A stretch of 64,000 nt of DNA. It comes from Prochlorococcus sp. AG-363-M17 (GTDB taxonomy: Bacteria > Cyanobacteriota > Cyanobacteriia > PCC-6307 > Cyanobiaceae). This document shows, piece after piece, positions 38,056 through 45,839 of the stretch. The notes under the pieces are model-generated. The model saw nothing but the letters and a program-made list of their open reading frames with translations, was not told where the DNA came from and made no database searches. The translations under genes were made by a program, and so were the position numbers. Each line of letters starts with the position of its first letter. Position 1 is the stretch's first letter. The DNA lies in the NCBI GenBank assembly GCA_003278365.1, contig QCFS01000001.1, forward strand, positions 1 to 64,000, read 5' to 3'.

Positions 38056-39114
38056 GTGACAGATACTTGCATACAACTTAAGAGTGTGTGGCACCAATAT
38101 GGGCAGGCAATGCGATCAGATTGGTCACTTAAGGATATTCATTTTCGTTTGGGCAATGGTGAGCTTATAGGACTTTTGGGTCCATCTGGATGTGGAAAGA
38201 CTACCTTGCTCAGATTGATCGCAGGTTTTGAAAAACCTTCCAAGGGAAAAATTTTGATTAATGGAGTTGAAGTTGCAAATGATCAGGTAGTTCTTCCACC
38301 AGAGAAAAGGGGAATTGGCATGGTTTTTCAAGATTATGCTTTGTTCCCTCACTTAAATGCATGGAATAATGTCTGTTTTGGACTCCGTAAAAATCAAGAT
38401 ATGGGAAGGGCTTTATGGCTTTTGGAAATGTTGGGCCTTGAAGAACTCAGATATAGATTCCCACATGAATTATCAGGGGGACAACGACAAAGACTTGCTT
38501 TAGCAAGAGCTTTGGCCCCAGGAACTTCAATTGTTCTTTTAGATGAACCTTTTTCAAGCCTTGATGTAGAAGTCAGATTGCGACTTAGAAGTGAGTTGCC
38601 ATCTGTACTCAAATCTTGTGGTGCTAGCGGCATACTTGTAACTCATGATCCACAAGAAGCTTTAGCCATTTGTGATCGAGTGGCTGTTTTGAAAAATGGA
38701 GTCATCCATCAATGCGACGAACCCTACCTATTAGTTCAAAAACCTTCCACGCCTTTTGTAGGACGTTTTGTCTTACAAAGAAATGTTATTCCAATTAAGG
38801 TTTCTCATAAAGGTTGCTTTACACCCATAGGCCCAGTCGATTTACCGGTTGAATCTTATTCTTTATCTCCGATGGAGTTAATGGTTGACGATCAGTCTTT
38901 TCTTGTAGAAAAAGACTTGCATGGCGAAGGAATTATTCTTGGTAAGGAGTTCCTAGGTGGCTATTGGCTTCTTAAGGTACAAATAGAAAACTTAGTTCTG
39001 CGAGTAAGGCATTCTTTAGAGATACCTTTTCAAACAGGTGAGCGTTGCAGGGTTAATTTCCGAACCGGATGCAAGGGTGTTATTTTTCCAGGTTCTATAC
39101 CCTGCCTTTTTTAG
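38056..39114 (+). CDS. ABC transporter ATP-binding protein, ferric-iron type
   Basis: A 352-residue ATPase starting at GTG. Walker A is GPSGCGKTT, the signature is LSGGQRQRLALARALA, Walker B is VLLDEPFSSLD, and the H-loop is VTHDPQEAL. Residues 245-350 form the C-terminal TOBE-like beta domain of the FbpC/FutC/PotA group. Substrate specificity is inferred from its place beside two ferritins: iron(III) import is the best guess, though no permease or binding protein is adjacent. Confidence 0.85.
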   Translation: MTDTCIQLKSVWHQYGQAMRSDWSLKDIHFRLGNGELIGLLGPSGCGKTTLLRLIAGFEKPSKGKILINGVEVANDQVVLPPEKRGIGMVFQDYALFPHLNAWNNVCFGLRKNQDMGRALWLLEMLGLEELRYRFPHELSGGQRQRLALARALAPGTSIVLLDEPFSSLDVEVRLRLRSELPSVLKSCGASGILVTHDPQEALAICDRVAVLKNGVIHQCDEPYLLVQKPSTPFVGRFVLQRNVIPIKVSHKGCFTPIGPVDLPVESYSLSPMELMVDDQSFLVEKDLHGEGIILGKEFLGGYWLLKVQIENLVLRVRHSLEIPFQTGERCRVNFRTGCKGVIFPGSIPCLF

Positions 39115-39204
39115 AATTTTTGGAATTTAAATTATAATTCTAGTTTTAGAACTGATATTTGTTATTTGAGGTATACCTAATCTCAAAGCTATATGTTCTT
39201 TAGC

Positions 39205-39339
39205 CTAGTTTTTGCATTGGCATTTTCCTCCTTTCCAATTAGAACATTTTTTCTTTTTGCAGGCTTTCTTTTTGTCATGCTTAAAGTTCTTCCGCCTAGA
39301 AGTTTTATCTGTTATTACCATGCCTATTGATGTTCCCAT
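39205..39339 (-). pseudogene. 3' part of a split small gene, Lys/Cys-rich
   Basis: A 44-codon ATG frame that is probably the downstream half of the gene beginning at 39472, in the +1 frame relative to it. Its start (MGTSIGMVITDKTSRR) reads as the interior of a helical protein and is followed by a tail of alternating lysines and cysteines (KKKACKKKKCSNWKGGKCQC). The upstream codons in this frame (NQSQLQAELAI) also look coding until a TAG. Either a single-base indel broke one gene, or these are two overlapping genes. Confidence 0.4.
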
Positions 39340-39472
39340 GATTGCCAGTTCTGCCTGGAGTTGAGATTGATTCGCATTCTACATAAATAGAACCCATCGA
39401 ATCGATAATCTTTGCTTTTAATAAATCTGTTGTATCATTTATTACAAGGAGTAAATGCTTAGCTTCTTCCAT
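39305..39472 (-). pseudogene. 5' part of a split small gene
   Basis: A 55-codon frame starting with ATG at 39472, preceded by a good AAGGAAG ribosome-binding site. The N-terminal 35 residues (MEEAKHLLLVINDTTDLL, then KAKIIDSMGSIYVECES) look like a genuine helix-strand protein, while the last 20 residues lose that character. Coding quality moves to the other frame at about 39350. This fits a frameshifted gene of roughly 85-90 codons opposite the first ferritin, on the other strand. Confidence 0.4.
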
Positions 39473-39504
39473 TTCTTCCTTATCTTCAGCTTTTATCTAA
39501 TTCA

Positions 39505-40083
39505 ATGACATCTACAGCAAATAGCTCTTTTCTCGATCTCGCTACTGGACCAGCTGGCAGGGCAATGGCTCAGCCGATGGACAAGTCTTTGTTGGAGGCT
39601 TTCCAACAACATCTCACAATGGAACGTAATGCTAGTGCATCATATTTTGCACATTCAATATGGTTTGCAGAACGCGAATTACGTGGTTTTAGTAAGTACT
39701 TCAAGGAAGAATCTCATAATGAACAAATTCATGCCGCCACTTTTGCTGATTATCTAATTTCTCGAGGACAAACAGTAATACTTCAAGATTTACCAGTACC
39801 TCGCCAATCATGGACCTCTGTAGAAGAGATAATGGCTTTCTCTTTTCAACTAGAGGTGGATGTAACATCATCACTACATCAACTTTATGCAATGGCAGAG
39901 AGGTCTTCTGATATGCGAACTACTGTATTTCTTGATCCCACAATTGACTTGCAAGTTCAATCTGAGCATGAATTTGCTCACCTGCTTGGACGGGTAAAAC
40001 TAGCTGATAATCAGGCTTCAGCAATGCTAATTATCGATGGTGAATTAACTAATGGATTACATGCACCAGCTAAATTAGCCTAA
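39505..40083 (+). CDS. Ferritin, SynFtn-like
   Basis: Iron-storage 24-mer subunit of 192 residues. Ferroxidase residues line up by spacing with E. coli FtnA: Glu40, Glu73, His76, Glu117 and Gln150. Site-C acids are replaced (Gln152, Ser153). The long N-terminal extension with ATGPAGRAMAQ and the MERNASASYFAHSIWFAERELRGF helix resemble marine Synechococcus SynFtn. It starts 390 bases after the ABC ATPase gene. Confidence 0.93.
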   Translation: MTSTANSSFLDLATGPAGRAMAQPMDKSLLEAFQQHLTMERNASASYFAHSIWFAERELRGFSKYFKEESHNEQIHAATFADYLISRGQTVILQDLPVPRQSWTSVEEIMAFSFQLEVDVTSSLHQLYAMAERSSDMRTTVFLDPTIDLQVQSEHEFAHLLGRVKLADNQASAMLIIDGELTNGLHAPAKLA

Positions 40084-40158
40084 TATCTCACCTCAATTAA
40101 GATATAAGTGCTTAAAATCCTTCGTAACTATTAATTATTATAGTTGTATTAATATATT

Positions 40159-40437
40159 TTAGTTGATTATTAATGCACCCCTATAGCATATTTCAATTAG
40201 AAATTCTATTGAATAGTCATAGTTTGAGTTCTTTTCTTTTAACTCTTTTGCACATCTAAGGATTTCTAGTCTTCTGGCATTTAATGAAATTAACTCATCT
40301 TTCAGCCTAGAATAAAAATTACTATCTTTAGTTGAATTAATTGAATCTTGCAGATCTTTAGTTCGATAATTAATGTTATCGACCTCCCTGCAGAGGCTTC
40401 CAACTAAGGAGTCCGAAACATAGAGTGAATTTTGCAT
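40159..40437 (-). CDS. Small hypothetical helical protein (92 aa)
   Basis: I chose the ATG at 40437, which follows an AGGAAG site; a TTG at 40452 would overlap the regulator stop. The protein is highly charged and predicted mostly helical (NYRTKDLQDSINSTKD, RLKDELISLNARRLEIL), with cysteines at both ends. No family is recognised. It begins 11 bases after the Crp/Fnr gene and so is likely co-transcribed with it. Confidence 0.6.
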   Translation of the reverse strand: MQNSLYVSDSLVGSLCREVDNINYRTKDLQDSINSTKDSNFYSRLKDELISLNARRLEILRCAKELKEKNSNYDYSIEFLIEICYRGALIIN

Positions 40438-40448
40438 CTTTATCTTCC

Positions 40449-41039
40449 TCAAGCAGTTATAGGGGAAGATTCAATCCAAGTTGGAGCTAGCTTTATAATA
40501 GGTTCACCACTAGGGACATTAAGCAATTCTGCTGACCTCAACCTTGATATCAAGCGAGTAGATGTAACACGAGTTGAACCGATTAACTCGCCTATCCTTT
40601 CATGAGTTAATCGAAATGGTAGGTCACACCAATCTCCGCATCTGCGTCCAAGTCTATTGACTAGCAAAGCTAGCAGTGCTTGTAAGCGAAGTTCAGCACT
40701 CCCCAAGTGTCTTATTCGAAGAAGTTGAAGCGTCCACTCATTGACAGCGTCAAATGAGGCTGACGCTTCTTCAGCATCGTTTTTAAAGCAGAGAGGGGTT
40801 AGTGCTTCTATGCATACACCTTCACTACATAATCTATTTGTACGAAGCTGGTCACCAGTCTGAAGAAAAGCAAGTGTCATTCCTTCAGTTTCTTCGCAGG
40901 GACAATAAACACGTGCAATTCCATCAAGAACTTCTATACACCTACCTTCATCCGCAATTGAAGAGCTAATCAGCACGGAATGGCCAGTAGCAACTCTTAT
41001 GGCCTTTTGCGGATTGTCTGGCAAAAATCGGAAGCTCAT
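40449..41039 (-). CDS. Crp/Fnr-family transcriptional regulator
   Basis: I chose the ATG at 41039 (196 residues, MSFRFLPDNPQKA); a TTG at 41114 is possible but leaves a basic unstructured head. Residues 1-105 form a degenerate cyclic-nucleotide-like beta-barrel that has VLDGIARVYCPCEETEG and LQTGDQL but no full cAMP-binding signature. Residues 125-195 form a winged helix, RLTHERIGELIGSTRVTSTR being the recognition part. Position between two ferritin genes suggests control of iron storage. Confidence 0.85.
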   Translation of the reverse strand: MSFRFLPDNPQKAIRVATGHSVLISSSIADEGRCIEVLDGIARVYCPCEETEGMTLAFLQTGDQLRTNRLCSEGVCIEALTPLCFKNDAEEASASFDAVNEWTLQLLRIRHLGSAELRLQALLALLVNRLGRRCGDWCDLPFRLTHERIGELIGSTRVTSTRLISRLRSAELLNVPSGEPIIKLAPTWIESSPITA

Positions 41040-41186
41040 TTTAGAAAGCGAGAGCTTGTTGAGAACTCGTCTCAATCTATAACCACGGACCCGTTTTTTG
41101 CAAGCGATTCTCAATAGCAGTAGTTAGGTGATAAAACCTATGGAATGACGATTCGTGAAAATGGTTGCTATTGCTGTTATCTCAGA

Positions 41187-41238
41187 AATCTGAACAGTAG
41201 TTGCGAATTGTTATCAATTCAAAACTACTGTTCAGATT
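41187..41238. promoter_or_regulatory. Nested palindrome between ferritin and Crp/Fnr genes
   Basis: AATCTGAACAGTAGTT (41187-41202) is the exact reverse complement of 41223-41238. Inside, GAATTG (41205-41210) pairs with CAATTC (41215-41220) around a TTAT loop, with only a two-base mismatch between the two stems. There is no T-run on the minus side, where transcription of the ferritin would exit. It may be a regulator operator with paired half-sites, an RNA hairpin that processes or stabilises the ferritin message, or a small mobile repeat. Confidence 0.75.
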
Positions 41239-41296
41239 GGTTTCTGAAAGGAAAATTTTTAGAGGACTTCTTTGTTTTGTTGAGGTTGGAATCTCT

Positions 41297-41827
41297 TTAG
41301 TTATTGCTGGTTGTATCTGAGGGGCCACCTTTGACGGCTAATAAAGCCGTTCCATCAAGAAACTGCTGGTCTAATAGCAGTAGCGAAGCACTGTTGTCTC
41401 CTGCCAGTCTTAACCTCTTCCTTACAAACCTGGCCTCAGCTTCTTCTTGCAACTGTTCTGCAACAAACCAATCAAGCATTGCAGTGGCACTCCTTTCACC
41501 TGCTTGTTCGGCGATTGAGTAAATTCTGTTTATAGAAGCTGTTACTTCCTGTTCCATTTCGTAGACCTGATCAAAGAGCGCACCTGTTGATGACCAACTC
41601 CTTTTTGGAGCATCAAGACTTGGCAGTTCGACTTTTTCATCACAATCAACTAAGTAAGCGATGAGTCTGTCAGCGTGTCCTCTTTCTTCTTGACTCTTGG
41701 TCTGCATATATGAAGAGAATCCAGGAAGGTCTTTCTCTCTTAACCAAATTGACATAGCTAAGTAAGTATGACCAGCTTGGAATTCACAAGACAGATGATT
41801 GTTAATTGCACGAGTCAGCTCTTGCAT
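41297..41827 (-). CDS. ftn: Ferritin, FtnA-like
   Basis: A second, distinct ferritin of 176 residues. Ferroxidase ligands Glu15, Glu48, His51, Glu92 and Gln125 are present at the E. coli FtnA spacing, with a site-C acid at Glu128. Motifs HTYLAMSIWLREKDLPGFSSY and WFVAEQLQEEA match the bacterial FtnA type. The N-terminal extension seen in the other copy is absent. The Crp/Fnr gene lies downstream on the same strand after the palindrome. Confidence 0.94.
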   Translation of the reverse strand: MQELTRAINNHLSCEFQAGHTYLAMSIWLREKDLPGFSSYMQTKSQEERGHADRLIAYLVDCDEKVELPSLDAPKRSWSSTGALFDQVYEMEQEVTASINRIYSIAEQAGERSATAMLDWFVAEQLQEEAEARFVRKRLRLAGDNSASLLLLDQQFLDGTALLAVKGGPSDTTSNN

Positions 41828-42022
41828 GAAAAGTCCTATTAAGCATTATTTTGATTCTATAGAAGAATCATAGTCAAACAAGATCTGACATTAATACTTA
41901 CATTGCTCGATCTAATATATTTTTAATATTATCTATCTGACAACTATATTTACAATCAATAGACAAAAGATATTTTTTTGCTCTAGATTTATAAGTAAAT
42001 ATAGTTATTTCTGAGGTCAGAT

Positions 42023-42751
42023 TTGAAGATGAAAGACGAGACTATTCTGATCGAATTGCTTACTGCTATTAAGTCAATCTCCTCTATGGAGACAGGTCAT
42101 AAACGTTTAGTTATATTGCTAGGTCAGTTAGGAGATTTCGATAGTTTTGAATATTGTCAGACTTTAGTCTCAAATCTCGATCAATTTCTTATATCAAATA
42201 CCCACCTTTGTATAATTGCTATAGGTAATGATGAATCAAAGACCTCATTCTGTCAATTTACAGGCCTACCCGAAGAATATCTTTACGTTGTTGATGATAA
42301 TACATTGCATAAAAAACTAGGAGTAGATGTTGGTTTATCTGTTACTGGCAACTCATATGTGAATCTATTCTTAATGTGCTTGGGGATTGGATCTCCAGGT
42401 ACTCTAAAAGAGGTTCTTAGAGGATATACAGGTGATTCTAATGCAAGCAGTATTTTTAAAAAGGATCAGCGATTGATGGTTATAAACAAGATACAAATTA
42501 ACACAAGCTTCTTCGAGAATATCTTTGGAACGGGATTTCTTAGACCTTTTGAACTTGCAACAAGACGATTGTTGAATATGGAAGAAATTTTATGCAATTG
42601 GCATAAGTACATGCCTGTAAAATCCTTAATTACACAGAGGAATGCCACCTTTTTGCTAGACCACAAAGACAATTTGCTTCTTTCTTATTATTCCAAAGGC
42701 CTTCTAGATTATACTCCCAATAAAAGCAAGCCTCTTGATTTCTTGTTCTAG
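42023..42751 (+). CDS. AhpC/TSA-like thioredoxin-fold protein without peroxidatic motif
   Basis: A 242-residue protein with the layout of the peroxiredoxin-like AhpC/TSA family: HKRLVILLGQLGDFDSFEYC, IAIGNDESKTSFCQFTGLP, LYVVDDNTLHKKLGVDV. The usual peroxidatic T-x-x-C is replaced by FDSFEYC, so activity is doubtful. The downstream region with TLKEVLRGYTGDSNA is characteristic of this cyanobacterial group. It diverges from the ferritin gene, about 195 bases apart. Confidence 0.7.
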   Translation: MKMKDETILIELLTAIKSISSMETGHKRLVILLGQLGDFDSFEYCQTLVSNLDQFLISNTHLCIIAIGNDESKTSFCQFTGLPEEYLYVVDDNTLHKKLGVDVGLSVTGNSYVNLFLMCLGIGSPGTLKEVLRGYTGDSNASSIFKKDQRLMVINKIQINTSFFENIFGTGFLRPFELATRRLLNMEEILCNWHKYMPVKSLITQRNATFLLDHKDNLLLSYYSKGLLDYTPNKSKPLDFLF

Positions 42752-42870
42752 ATCGATTGAGATTTTTATGCATAAAACTTGCTTAATAGTGAATTTTTAT
42801 CTTATTTATGGACTAGCTTATGAAGGTTGGCTATCATTTATTTATAAATGAAACTTCTTTAAATTAATAA

Positions 42871-43080
42871 ATGATTTCGAAACCTTGCCCAAGATGTGGA
42901 TGTCTTGAATTTAGGGCGGATAGATCATTGGCAGGTAGATTGATATGTTGCCAATGTGGAGCACCATATGGATCAATAAACTCTTACAGAGGAAATATAG
43001 TATATAGGCGAAAAAATAATAGTAAGAATTTATTATTCATACTATTATTCATTTTAGTAGTTCTATTAGTAATCTTATAG
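42871..43080 (+). CDS. Zinc-ribbon protein with C-terminal membrane anchor
   Basis: A 69-residue protein. Four cysteines (CPRCGC ... CCQCG, residues 6-31) form a zinc ribbon. A basic linker (YRRKNNSKN) leads to a purely aliphatic 18-residue tail anchor ending at the stop. It would present a metal- or RNA-binding ribbon at the membrane. No family name is recognised. Confidence 0.65.
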   Translation: MISKPCPRCGCLEFRADRSLAGRLICCQCGAPYGSINSYRGNIVYRRKNNSKNLLFILLFILVVLLVIL

Positions 43081-43102
43081 GCCTAACCGAGTATTGATTT
43101 AC

Positions 43103-43903
43103 TTATGTTTTTTTAGTAATTGGAATTACCTTCCAGTAATCGTTTATATGATGTACTTCTACTGGTGTTTTATATAAACTTGAAATATTATAGCTTGTTA
43201 GAATTTCTTTTGGAGTTCCATCTTGAATTATTCTTCCCTCCGATACTAGTAATATCCTCTTTATTTCAGGAATTATAGTATCTATTCTATGGGTAGCTAT
43301 TAAAAGAGTAATTCCATTACTGATTAATTCTCTTTGAATCTTCATTAACCCATGTAATGCTTTTAGATCTAGCATATTCATAGGTTCATCTAATACAACT
43401 ACTTCTGGATTGCTTACAAGTGCTCTCGCTATTAAAACTTTCTTTTTTTGACCTTCTGATAACCGCCCAAATAATTCCTTTTGAAGACCTACTAGTCCCA
43501 TCCTAACGATACATGATTTCACATTTCTATTAGTTTCGTCCGCTCTCCTGTGGCAACTAAGGTTTCCCATTTTACCTTCTATTCCAGAGTGTACGATCGA
43601 CAAAACGTCAGAACCTTTGTTGGTTCTATCCCAGACACTTGTTGAGACAATGCTAATTTTTTTCCTTAAATCTTCTAACTTGTAATGCTTACTCTGAAAG
43701 AAACTTATTTCTAAGTCATCTTTTATTACTGGATATAACTCTCGCGAGATTAGATTAATTATTGATGATTTTCCTGAACCGTTTGGACCAAGGATAACTG
43801 TACTTTCTTGTAGATAAAGTGATAATGATAATTCCTTTATCACTTTTTTATCTCCTATCCATGTCTCTATATTCTTCAATTCGACCCAGCTTTTCCTGCT
43901 CAT
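43103..43903 (-). CDS. Orphan ABC ATPase (ModF/YlmA-like)
   Basis: A 266-residue stand-alone ABC ATPase. Walker A is GPNGSGKSS, the signature is RLSEGQKKKVLIARAL (Gly to Glu in LSGGQ), Walker B is VVVLDEPMNMLD, and the H-loop is IATHRIDTI. No permease adjoins it. This group includes ModF-like ATPases of unclear role. It may partner distant permeases or act in a soluble context. Confidence 0.8.
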   Translation of the reverse strand: MSRKSWVELKNIETWIGDKKVIKELSLSLYLQESTVILGPNGSGKSSIINLISRELYPVIKDDLEISFFQSKHYKLEDLRKKISIVSTSVWDRTNKGSDVLSIVHSGIEGKMGNLSCHRRADETNRNVKSCIVRMGLVGLQKELFGRLSEGQKKKVLIARALVSNPEVVVLDEPMNMLDLKALHGLMKIQRELISNGITLLIATHRIDTIIPEIKRILLVSEGRIIQDGTPKEILTSYNISSLYKTPVEVHHINDYWKVIPITKKT

Positions 43904-43946
43904 TTAAGAATTAGGCTTTACATTCAAGAATCTTTAGCAGTAATAC

Positions 43947-44060
43947 CTATAGCATGCCCAGTTTCTGACTCCAGAAGGCATATAGCTGCCAACTTGACCA
44001 TAGGAATATTGCCAGGAAGGCCCAGTTCATCCAGGCTGGCCGTGATTGTTGTGGTTCCAA
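43947..44060 (-). CDS. Candidate Trp-rich single-span microprotein
   Basis: A 37-codon frame from a TTG at 44060 (or 27 codons from the ATG at 44030). The sequence EPQQSRPAWMNWAFLAIFLW, then SSWQLYAFWSQKLGML, is a Trp-rich membrane span with polar N- and C-ends, like small thylakoid subunits. Another frame of the same strand is also open here, so the call is uncertain. It sits in the 305-base gap between the ABC ATPase and the Rieske gene; I see nothing else supported in that gap. Confidence 0.4.
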   Translation of the reverse strand: MEPQQSRPAWMNWAFLAIFLWSSWQLYAFWSQKLGML

Positions 44061-44208
44061 GTCCCTAGTTTTCTTTAATAATAGCTATTCTCCGGGGGAT
44101 TTCCAGTACGCCTGATAATCTTCTATGCTGTTATATTAATCTTATTTGGCATAAGTAATTTATCTTTCTTTTGGCTTGGTGATATTCTAATCAGTAAGAA
44201 GTGATTTC

Positions 44209-45543
44209 TCAGATCAATAGGATTATGAAACCTATTGGAACTAAGGCTCTAATTACTAAATTTATAAGAATCGAACGATTATTTTGTTCCATTAGAGACA
44301 TGTTTTCAGGGGGATATATCATCGGCATATCTTTATACACACTGTTTGTATTAGAACTAGTTGGATTCAATTGCCAAGGAGTATCTTTGAGATCAGAGGC
44401 TTTATACCAGTCCCAGTAATACTGTATTGCTTTGTCTTCACCAAGTAATTTGATCTTATCTTTTTTAATAAAACCCATTTGCTCGTTATATGTTTGTGTC
44501 TTAAGTACTAGGTAATCCTCAGAGAAAATACGATAGAAAATACGATGCTGTAGTTGTTTGAATAAGAATAGTGATGTGAGAACCTTGTTTCTTAGAAATT
44601 TTCTATAATGTCTAACTATTACTCTGGCTCTGTTCTGTGCTAGTGGTATGTGATCAAGAATCTGAATATACCTTGCAGTCTCAGGGGTTCCTTTGTAAAT
44701 ACATATTCTTCCTGGTGGAATGAACTTGACTGTAATAAACTCGCCTTTCTCCTTGTCCTTGTGATTATATTTACTCTCTATATGCTTCTCATCTCTCTTT
44801 ATTTTCTGATTGAAGCTTGTTATTGCTTCTCTGTTTACATCTTTATCTGGTATCGTGTTTCCATGAATCCAAAATATGTGCAAAATATCAAGATGGTTCT
44901 CAATTATTCTTGACCAATCACATTTGAAATCAACGCATACTTCTTCGTAGGAATATTCAGATGTATCGAATCCAAATGTTTCAGGGACTAGATTTTCCAG
45001 AGATGATTTAATTTCAAAGTCCTTGATATCAGTTTTAGCCTTTCCTGTGTAGTAGATATAGATATATCCTTGTTTCTCTACACATGGATATTGATACAAG
45101 TGTATTCTTTTTGCATAGTTATTATAATTTGAATCAATAATATGAGAACAAGTTAGACGTTCTAAATTCGTGCAATTGCCATCTGATGAAAATCTACCTC
45201 CATGATAAGGACAAATTATATCCCCTTCTTTGAGTGCTCCTCCTTGAAATGATGCACCTCTATGCGGACACAAATCCTTGACGCATCTAACCCTTCCCTC
45301 CTTGTCCCTGTATAAGACAAGTGGCTCATTGAACATGGAGAAGAAATTCAATTCTCCATCTTTGAGCAGGCTGCTACTGCAAACTGAATACCAGCCAAGA
45401 AGCCCACTTGAGAGTTGATCTGAAGTTTTGCTATAGCTACTCTCTTCGGTAATTACATTCGAATTTTCCTCGTATGTTCTTTCCACAGAGTGTTCGCCCT
45501 GCCGAAAAAGTGTTTTTGTTGTAGTAAACCCTTCCTCAGGCAT
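44209..45543 (-). CDS. Rieske-type oxygenase, pheophorbide a oxygenase/TIC55-like
   Basis: A 444-residue Rieske non-haem iron oxygenase. The 2Fe-2S motif is DLCPHRGASFQGG ... ICPYHGGRF (C-x-H, C-x2-H), and the mononuclear iron site is ENHLDILHIFWIHG. The family in phototrophs includes pheophorbide a oxygenase and chlorophyllide a oxygenase-like enzymes. A hydrophobic C-terminal tail (LINLVIRALVPIGFIILLI) would anchor it to a membrane. A pigment substrate is inferred, not shown. Confidence 0.85.
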   Translation of the reverse strand: MPEEGFTTTKTLFRQGEHSVERTYEENSNVITEESSYSKTSDQLSSGLLGWYSVCSSSLLKDGELNFFSMFNEPLVLYRDKEGRVRCVKDLCPHRGASFQGGALKEGDIICPYHGGRFSSDGNCTNLERLTCSHIIDSNYNNYAKRIHLYQYPCVEKQGYIYIYYTGKAKTDIKDFEIKSSLENLVPETFGFDTSEYSYEEVCVDFKCDWSRIIENHLDILHIFWIHGNTIPDKDVNREAITSFNQKIKRDEKHIESKYNHKDKEKGEFITVKFIPPGRICIYKGTPETARYIQILDHIPLAQNRARVIVRHYRKFLRNKVLTSLFLFKQLQHRIFYRIFSEDYLVLKTQTYNEQMGFIKKDKIKLLGEDKAIQYYWDWYKASDLKDTPWQLNPTSSNTNSVYKDMPMIYPPENMSLMEQNNRSILINLVIRALVPIGFIILLI

Positions 45544-45839
45544 GATGGATATTCACTATTTCGTTGAAGTAATGCGTTTATTAGAAAAAACCATACTAAT
45601 CCATTCTGCGATTTTCCCCTGGCTGGTTGTAAATCTCTAGGTTCGAGAATCGGCCTACTACTCTTCGCTCAAATCATTGTCTCTGACAGCTTTTGTTAGT
45701 TGGCTGACTATGCTTTTACTATCAAGGCAGTCCACTGAGTTCTCCCTAATACTTTGTCATAGTTAAAATTTCTTTTGTACGTCTAAATTATCAGTGCTCT
45801 TTGGCCTGGCTATTGGGTTCATTAACTCTTTAGCCCCAG

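Noticed and set aside
42768..42851. 27-codon frame between the thioredoxin-fold and zinc-ribbon genes
   Set aside because: Hydrophobic but short, AT-driven composition and no start signal; evidence is too thin.
45542..45640. 32-codon ATG frame divergent from the Rieske gene
   Set aside because: The frame starts inside the Rieske start codon region, has no ribosome-binding site and weak protein character.
45641..45672. GGTTCGAGAATC resembling a tRNA T-loop
   Set aside because: No acceptor, anticodon or D-arm pairing could be built around it on either strand.
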